Assembly: GCA_949752745.1 (NCBI GenBank)
Contig: OX457025.1
Location: 98,939,587-99,003,586, forward strand
Direction of reading: 5' to 3'
Origin: Protula sp. h YS-2021
Taxonomy: Eukaryota; Annelida; Polychaeta; Sabellida; Serpulidae
Length of the DNA stretch: 64,000 nucleotides
Part shown: in pieces, positions 59,017 through 64,000 of the stretch
Numbering within the stretch: the stretch's first letter is position 1
Layout: every line of letters begins with the position of its first letter
Made by a program: the position numbers and the translations under genes
The notes under the pieces: model-generated
What the model saw: the letters and a program-made list of their open reading frames with translations, nothing else
The model's database searches: none
What the model was told of the DNA's origin: nothing

Positions 59017-59022
59017 CCTCTA
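59017..59022. other. Target-site duplication of the inner Polinton, right copy
   Basis: CCTCTA, identical to 51869-51874. Confidence 0.93.
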
Positions 59023-61132
59023 GGAGCAGATCATGTGAGAGATCATGACCATATCAATGACAAATACCGTGGAGCTGCACATAGTGAATGCAATTTGCAA
59101 TTTCGACTTCGAAAGGATAAGCAGGATGTTGAAGATTCTTTCATCATTCCTGTCTTTTTCCACAATTTACGAGGCTATGACAGTCATTTGATCATGGAAG
59201 AAATTGGAAAGTTCAAAAATGAAACGATTACAGTCATTCCCAACACCGTTGAGAAATATATTGCGTTAACCATGAGCAATTTGAAATTTACAGACAGTTA
59301 CAGTTCATGAGTACTTCTCTACAGAAGTTGGTATCCAACCTGGCAGCAGAAGGGAAAGATAACTTTTATAACATGACGTCACACATTCATGATAGCGACC
59401 AACAAGATTTACTGTTGAGAAAGGGAGTGTACCCTTATGATTACGTCGATGAACCATCCAAGTTTGCTGAAACACAACTGCCGTCCAAGGATAAGTTTTA
59501 CAGTCTGCTCAGTGAAGAAGACAGTAGCGATGAGGATTATGCGCATGCGCAGAAGGTCTGAGAGGCATTCCACTGTACTACATTTGGCGAATACCAGATG
59601 AAATCAGATGTGTTGCTGCTTGCTGACGTGTTTGAAAACTTTCGTCACGTATGTCTCAGAACGTATGAATTAGATCCTGCTCACTACTATACAGCGCCAG
59701 GACTGTCATGGGATGCCATGTTGAAAGCGACAAAGGTGAAATTGGAATTGATCAACGACATTTACATGTACCAAATGGTTGAACAAGGTCTACGTGGAGG
59801 AATATCTGTCATCACACACAAGTATGCGAAAGCAAATAACCCCTACGTAGCAGATTACAATCCCACGAAACCAACCAACTACTTGTACCTGGATGCAAAC
59901 AACTTGTATGGCTGGGCCATGTCGCAAAGCATGCCACAAAGTGGATTTATGTGGGTGAGCGAGCCAGAATCCATTGACTTTATGGATGTGGATGAAGATG
60001 ACGAGATTGGATACATTTTAGAGGTGGATTTGGAATACCCATATTCAATCCATGATCGTCATAATCACTATCCAGTGGCTCCAGAACGGAAATGTGGTAA
60101 AGTGGGAGAATTGTCAAAACATAGTCAGAAGCTACGGAAAGATCTGAACATGAAAGGCAAACCTAGTGAAAAGCTCATTCCCAACCTGTGTGACAAGAAG
60201 AAATATGTGCTTTATTATAGAAATTTACAGCAATATGTCTCACTGGGATTGAAATTCACTAAGGTGCACCGTGCCATCATGTTTGCACAGAGCAAATGGT
60301 TGGCAAAATACATCTCCTTGAACACGGAAAAGAGAAAGTTGGCCAAGAACCCGTTTGAGAAAGACTTTTTCAAATTGATGAACAACTCTGTGTTTGGCAA
60401 AACCATGGAAAATGTGAGAAAGCGTATGAATGTGGAACTTGTTCACCAGGAAAAGCGGTTCAAGAAACTTGTAGCCAAACCTTCCTTCCACAAATTTAGA
60501 ATTTTCAACGAAGATTTGACCGCGGTACATTTACGCAAAGTGGATCTGCGTCTGGATAAACCCATTCAAGTCGGCTTCACCATTCTCGACCTCAGCAAAG
60601 TGCTCATGTTCCACTTTCATTACAACTTCATCATGACCAAGTATCCCGACGCCAAACACTTGATCAGCGACACCGACAGTCTATGTTATGACATAGAAAC
60701 GGAAGATATCTACAAAGACATGCAGGAAGATGCCGACTTGTTCGACACAAGTGACTATCCCCCAGATCATTTCCTGCATTCCAACGTGAACAAGAAAGTG
60801 CTTGGGAAAATGAAAGATGAGACGGCGGGCATTCCCATAGAAGAGTTTGTTGGACTTCGACCGAAATGTACAGTATGATGTATGGTGGGAAAGAAAAACG
60901 TACGGCCAAAGGCATCACTCGCGCGTGTCAAAGACGTATGAAACATAAGCAGTATAAAGACAGTTTGTTCAACCAAACACAAACGATGGTTATAGGACAC
61001 ATCATTCGAAGTCATGACCACCAGATTTTCTCGGAGAAGTTGAGGAAAGTGGCTCTCTCTCCCTTTGATGACAAGCGATATGTGATGAGTGATGGCTATT
61101 CCACTTTGGCGCATGGGCATTACAGCATATAA
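59023..61132 (+). pseudogene. Polinton DNA polymerase B, 3' part (broken)
   Basis: This continues the gene interrupted at 51874. It starts with the VRDHDH...CN half of an endonuclease-VII/HNH-like zinc motif (about 59035-59100), then exonuclease II (NLRGYDSH, about 59165) and exonuclease III ([11 protein letters not shown], about 59603-59635). Palm motifs follow: A (DANNLYG, about 59891), B ([14 protein letters not shown], about 60373-60412) and C (DTDS, about 60670). A C-terminal part ends GHYSI and TAA at 61132. The frame from 59598 to 60878 is intact over the palm. Breaks: a frame change near 59308, a stop after AQKV near 59561, and a frame change near 60870. In the family this enzyme uses a protein primer. 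Confidence 0.92.
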
Positions 61133-61134
61133 GG
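61128..61134 (+). promoter_or_regulatory. TATA box of the outer PC4-like gene
   Basis: TATAAGG overlaps the end of the polymerase gene, 60 bp before the ATG at 61188. Confidence 0.5.
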
Positions 61135-61187
61135 GGGAGACACTTCAACTTCAGAGTTAGTTGAGGTGTGAACACTGAAGCGTCAAC

Positions 61188-61531
61188 ATGAATCGGAAAA
61201 GATCTGCAACGGATATGGATACTCTTGCTGATACAGTCAAAGAAATGAATGTGAAACATTCTGACAATACCATTAAGAAATTAAAAGTGGAGACGACGGC
61301 GACGACGGCACCAACACCACAGTCGTGGGATGGAATGCTTTCTCTAGGAAATGGAAAGTATATCAAGGTTATGAAACAAAGCAATGAAGGCGTGGTAAAC
61401 ATTCGCAAATACCTCAGAGATGAGGGGACTGGAAAAAGGGTATCTTGCTGACAATACCTGAATAGAAAATGCTTAAGAAGCAGGTGAAAGAAGTGGATAA
61501 AAGGCTTCGCAGACAAGAAGACAGCGCATAA
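61188..61531 (+). pseudogene. PC4-like coactivator gene (outer Polinton), broken
   Basis: The start is MNRKRSATDMDTLAD with a basic/polar N-terminal part. The PC4 core follows: GNGKYIKVMKQSNEGVVNI, RKYLRDEGTGK. A one-base frame change near 61438 moves the KGILLT-type strand and LKKQVKEVD helix to another frame, where the codon expected to be Trp is a TAG. The intact inner-Polinton PC4-like gene matches the same order, which identifies this as a dead relative. It is the first gene of a + strand series after the polymerase. Confidence 0.75.
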
Positions 61532-61543
61532 CCATGTAAAATC

Positions 61544-61918
61544 ATGAATGCACTCATGTTGAACGGTGGTGTTTACCTTACTGTAAATGATAGGAATGAA
61601 GTGATACTAGGTTCTCGGAGAAGTTATCATCGGTTTAAACCTGAAGTGTGGAAAGACTTCCGCATACTGCTTGAACCTGGGTTTGAACGCAGACTTGAAA
61701 ATAAAGTGGAAGTGTTTGTGACTGAACATGATTCTAACATACGTGTGACATTCTGGAGAAATCTTTTACAGGATTATCCAGAGTCCAGAGTTGTGTCAGA
61801 TACTCCATATACAGATTTGATCCACTTTGATATCAAGAACTGGCGCGCAGTCTTACGATTCCTAGAAGCTGTCGGCTCATCCGAGCATAAAGATGGAAGA
61901 CTATTTGTTGGATTATGA
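61544..61918 (+). CDS. Small Polinton ORF 1 of unknown function
   Basis: 124 codons from MNALMLNGGVYLTV. Basic and aromatic residues are frequent (RRSYHRFKPEVWKDFRILL). It has a predicted beta-rich centre (KVEVFVTEHDSNIRVTFW) and ends with IHFDIKNWRAVLRFLE. Like the next two ORFs it carries strand-strand-W-x-x-L at its C-terminal side, reminiscent of the PC4 ending (L....W..L). The stop codon lies 24 bp inside the next ORF. Not recognised as a named family. Confidence 0.6.
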   Translation: MNALMLNGGVYLTVNDRNEVILGSRRSYHRFKPEVWKDFRILLEPGFERRLENKVEVFVTEHDSNIRVTFWRNLLQDYPESRVVSDTPYTDLIHFDIKNWRAVLRFLEAVGSSEHKDGRLFVGL

Positions 61919-62210
61919 ACCCATTACATATGGATTCTCATATATGAGTAACTTATGTGATGATATTGTGCTACGCCATTTTGGAAAGTTTATCATACTA
62001 TCGCTTGACGAACAATCCGTGTTGAAGGATCATCTAGACAAGTTGAGAATACCCGGCTTTCTACTTCACCTTTCAAATGATATAGAAGTGCGTGTGATTC
62101 AGAACTGTCTAGACGTGTTTGTACAATTTCGCCAACATGACCAGCTTACAGAACACTACGACATCATCACCCTCAGCACAGTGGAATGGAACGCGCTGTT
62201 GCAAGCATAG
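61893..62210 (+). CDS. Small Polinton ORF 2 of unknown function, overlapping ORF 1
   Basis: 105 codons from MEDYLLDYEPITYG. It contains FGKFIILSLDEQSVLKDHL, IEVRVIQNCLDVFVQF and the ending YDIITLSTVEWNALLQ. Overlap with ORF 1 is 26 bp. The order of features matches ORFs 1 and 3, so the three look like diverged duplicates (inference). Confidence 0.6.
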   Translation: MEDYLLDYEPITYGFSYMSNLCDDIVLRHFGKFIILSLDEQSVLKDHLDKLRIPGFLLHLSNDIEVRVIQNCLDVFVQFRQHDQLTEHYDIITLSTVEWNALLQA

Positions 62211-62511
62211 AATTGGGAAGAGCCTTGTGCTTGAATTCAAAGAGCATGGAATACAACTTACGCGGGGTACCAAATTCATTGAGCTGACACAGCCTATGCG
62301 GCTGATGGACTTAGAAGAAGGATATGAACTGAAACTGTCTGAACATGTCACTGTTAAAGTGATAAAGTTTTGTGATGTGCGTTATGTAAGCTTTCATAGC
62401 ATTTACAAATACGGGTATAATGTCTATGATACCTATATTAATTTAGATTCTGATGAATGGCATTCATTGATGAATGTGTTTGTAAATAGTGTAAATAGAC
62501 TCTGTAAATAA
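62137..62511 (+). CDS. Small Polinton ORF 3 of unknown function
   Basis: The reading frame overlaps the end of ORF 2. The conserved-looking part starts about 62215 (LVLEFKEHGIQLTRG; GYELKLSEHVTVKVIKF) and ends YINLDSDEWHSLMNVF. The ATG at 62137 gives an N-terminal part that is merely the ORF 2 sequence in another frame, so the true start is doubtful and a frameshift or lost start is possible. The shared pattern is L...V.V......Y..I.L...EW..L(M). Confidence 0.5.
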   Translation: MTSLQNTTTSSPSAQWNGTRCCKHRIGKSLVLEFKEHGIQLTRGTKFIELTQPMRLMDLEEGYELKLSEHVTVKVIKFCDVRYVSFHSIYKYGYNVYDTYINLDSDEWHSLMNVFVNSVNRLCK

Positions 62512-62745
62512 AAATTTGTAAATAGTGTAAATAGAATTTTGTAGTTAAGAGTTTGTAAATAGTGTAAATAGACTTTGTAAATAAAATTTTGTAAATAGTG
62601 TAAATAGACTTTGTAAATAAAAGTTTGTAAATAGTGTAAATAGACTTTGTAGTTAAGAGTTTGTAAATAGAAGTTTGTAGTTAAGAGTTTGTAAACTTTT
62701 TAAATAGTGTTTGTAGTTAAGAATTTGTAAATAGGAGTTTGTAAG
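62484..62745. repeat. TTTGTAAATAGTGTAAATAGA minisatellite at the 3' end of the + genes
   Basis: Degenerate units of about 36 bp, several containing AATAAA. A further AATAAA is at 62764-62769. Confidence 0.8.
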
Positions 62746-62918
62746 TAAACGTATGTACAACACAATAAACAAGACTGTTTGAAACTTGGGTTGTTTTATT
62801 TAACAAACTTGAACAACAACAACTTAACTAATATAACAACAACTTAACTACAACTTAACTACAACATTAATAAAGCAATGGTTTATAATGTCTATATACA
62901 AAATCCTTTACAATAAAA
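62746..62918. terminator. Convergent poly-A signals between + and - Polinton genes
   Basis: AATAAA on + at 62764-62769 and on - at 62800-62795. Confidence 0.5.
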
Positions 62919-63311
62919 TCACCATCTTTTTGTAAATCTTTTTAATATATTCACAATATCAAACATACTCTGACCTCGAGCTCTATGCAATATATAATAT
63001 ACACAATTAAAACCACATGAGGATGATATTGGCGTTTATAATGATATGGAATTATACATATAGTCATTTCTTAAAAACATGTCTAAACGATCAACTAGAG
63101 GTAACAGTCCATAAGAGTCAAAATATTCCACAGGGTCTTTGTCATAATACACTGCCACCCAATGTTCTCCTGGTTCATCTTGATCATCTGTGTTGATGAC
63201 ATAGGCACCGCGTTGTAAAGATGGTAACTGGTCCATGGCAAACACGCCTTGAAACAAGTCTTTGGTCATGACATCATGACTCAATATGGCATCAATCTGC
63301 TTCGTGTTCAT
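62919..63311 (-). pseudogene. Adenain-like cysteine protease (Polinton), interrupted by one stop
   Basis: The open part (91 codons) contains LQRGAYVINTDD, GEHWVAVYYDKDPVEYFDSY, the His (near residue 51) and acidic residue of C5-type (adenovirus-like) proteases. A TAA at 63038-63036 ends it. In the same frame beyond the stop, SSCGFNCVYYILHRARG carries the expected catalytic Cys, and the frame closes at 62919. So a single nonsense change separates the catalytic residues. In the family this enzyme matures capsid proteins. Its ATG overlaps the stop of the capsid-like gene by four bases (ATGA), suggesting coupled expression. Confidence 0.8.
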
Positions 63312-64000
63312 GACTGGTAGTCGAATTGGATGCTGCGATTTGCACTTATTTCAATAATGTTGTCAAATTCAGCATAGACAATGACATTGATTGCATGTTG
63401 TAAAGCTCTAGCAAAATTCATTTCTAACCGCAAATTCCCATGCTTGATCAGGTGGAAATGATCATCATCATCATAATCAGGTGTTAAGTCAAACGAAAAC
63501 AAAGCATAACCTCTAGGCCAATCTTCCCGTTTTATAATGTAGCTTTTCTCACCATTCAATCTTTCAAACGATTTGTAAAGCGTTTCAAAAGCGTCTAGGT
63601 ATTTGTTCTGTATAATGTCAAGCTTGAGAGGTTTGGATAGGACTGGTTCACCATCCATGTACAGTTGCATATAGTCCAGATCAAAATGTTTGAAATCATA
63701 TGGATTCCTCAATACTGATCCACCAAAAGCTTCATTATGAACCAGACCAATGACAATACGATTTAGTAATTGACCCAAAAAGATGTTTTCTTTCATAAAA
63801 GACTGAAATCCTGCTGGAATAGCCAACACTTTACATTCTTTTCTAGTGATGATGATCTTGGCAGGACTTTTCATCAATGCATCTGTATGTTCTAACTGAA
63901 TACCTGGACTCACCCTCACTTTGCGAATGGTTAAAAATGCCTCTTTCACTTCTACCTTATAGGTATTATCTGCAGCCATCAATACATAGTCATCTTTTTG
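63308..64000 (-). CDS. Polinton major-capsid-like protein, C-terminal part (runs off the window)
   Basis: The frame is open to the window edge, so the start lies beyond 64000; the Met codon at 63979 is probably internal. At least 230 codons are visible. Landmarks: IIITRKECKVLAIPAG, FGGSVLRNPYDFKHFDLDYM, REDWPRGYALFSFDLTPD and a beta-rich end VIVYAEFDNIIEI. This pattern is that of the C-terminal jelly-roll region of Polinton/adintovirus-type capsid proteins, often annotated in invertebrates as F54H12.2-like (recalled family knowledge; moderate certainty). It is followed by the protease with an ATGA overlap. Confidence 0.65.
   Translation of the reverse strand, partial: QKDDYVLMAADNTYKVEVKEAFLTIRKVRVSPGIQLEHTDALMKSPAKIIITRKECKVLAIPAGFQSFMKENIFLGQLLNRIVIGLVHNEAFGGSVLRNPYDFKHFDLDYMQLYMDGEPVLSKPLKLDIIQNKYLDAFETLYKSFERLNGEKSYIIKREDWPRGYALFSFDLTPDYDDDDHFHLIKHGNLRLEMNFARALQHAINVIVYAEFDNIIEISANRSIQFDYQS

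Larger units (their letters stand above)
48943..64000. mobile_element. Outer Polinton (Maverick), left end to beyond the window
   Basis: The left terminus is inferred at AGTAGGTAGGAAAT. The inner element begins with the similar AGTAGTAGGAAAAT, and in both the palindrome TGACGTCA (or a one-base variant) starts exactly 34 bp from the end. The gene content supports Polinton identity: protein-primed-type DNA polymerase B, adenain-like cysteine protease and a capsid-like gene. Gene order is polymerase, PC4-like and small ORFs on +, then capsid-like followed by protease on -. Integrase and ATPase genes, if present, lie outside the window. Several genes are broken, so the copy is decayed. Confidence 0.85.

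Overview
This is genomic DNA of a multicellular animal, most likely a marine invertebrate and probably a mollusc (inference: spliced introns, a GAS2-family gene, a LINE tail and GACGGACA-ended repeats of a kind common in mollusc assemblies, an animal-type Polinton, and a very high minisatellite load). There is no bacterial organisation. Most long open frames are by-products of tandem repeats whose unit length is a multiple of three.

Left part (1-10.9 kb): the terminal exon of an NSE2/MMS21-like SUMO ligase gene on the + strand (224-320), then non-coding DNA with many short tandem arrays. Centre left (11.9-18.9 kb): a complete seven-exon GAS2-like gene on the - strand (CH domain, acidic linker, GAR microtubule-binding domain; 361 codons). 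All exon phases agree and all introns are GT-AG. Three of its 5' splice sites (exons 2, 4 and 6) have been copied, with the end of the exon, into long minisatellites inside the next intron (74, 42 and 47/43 bp units). The 3' splice site of exon 1 is also duplicated. A 40-bp array carrying two CACGTG E-boxes per unit starts about 60 bp after the stop codon.

Middle (19-48.9 kb): satellites (139, 180 and 51 bp units), two tRNA-derived SINE heads, a broken Tc1/mariner copy, a 5'-truncated RNase H-bearing LINE, a hAT-like transposase relic, and a 4.06 kb DNA transposon with a perfect 13-bp terminal inverted repeat, a 6-bp target duplication and an OTU-domain exon. That transposon sits inside an older element with long inverted ends.

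Right part (48.94 kb to the window end): a decayed Polinton (Maverick). Its DNA polymerase B gene is broken by frameshifts and is split by a second, 7,142-bp Polinton-like element with AG...CT ends, 2.2 and 3.0 kb terminal inverted repeats and a 6-bp target duplication (CCTCTA). This inner element has no polymerase, integrase or capsid gene. It carries only a PC4-like gene and a C2H2 zinc-finger gene, convergent and driven from promoters in or beside its inverted repeats. The outer element continues with a dead PC4-like gene, three small related overlapping ORFs, and on the opposite strand a stop-interrupted adenain-like protease and the start of a capsid-like gene running off the window. The two elements share terminal sequence, a TGACGTCA site 34 bp from the end, TATA boxes about 60 bp before the ATG, and PC4 genes, so they are relatives. 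The inner one looks like a non-autonomous satellite of the outer family.
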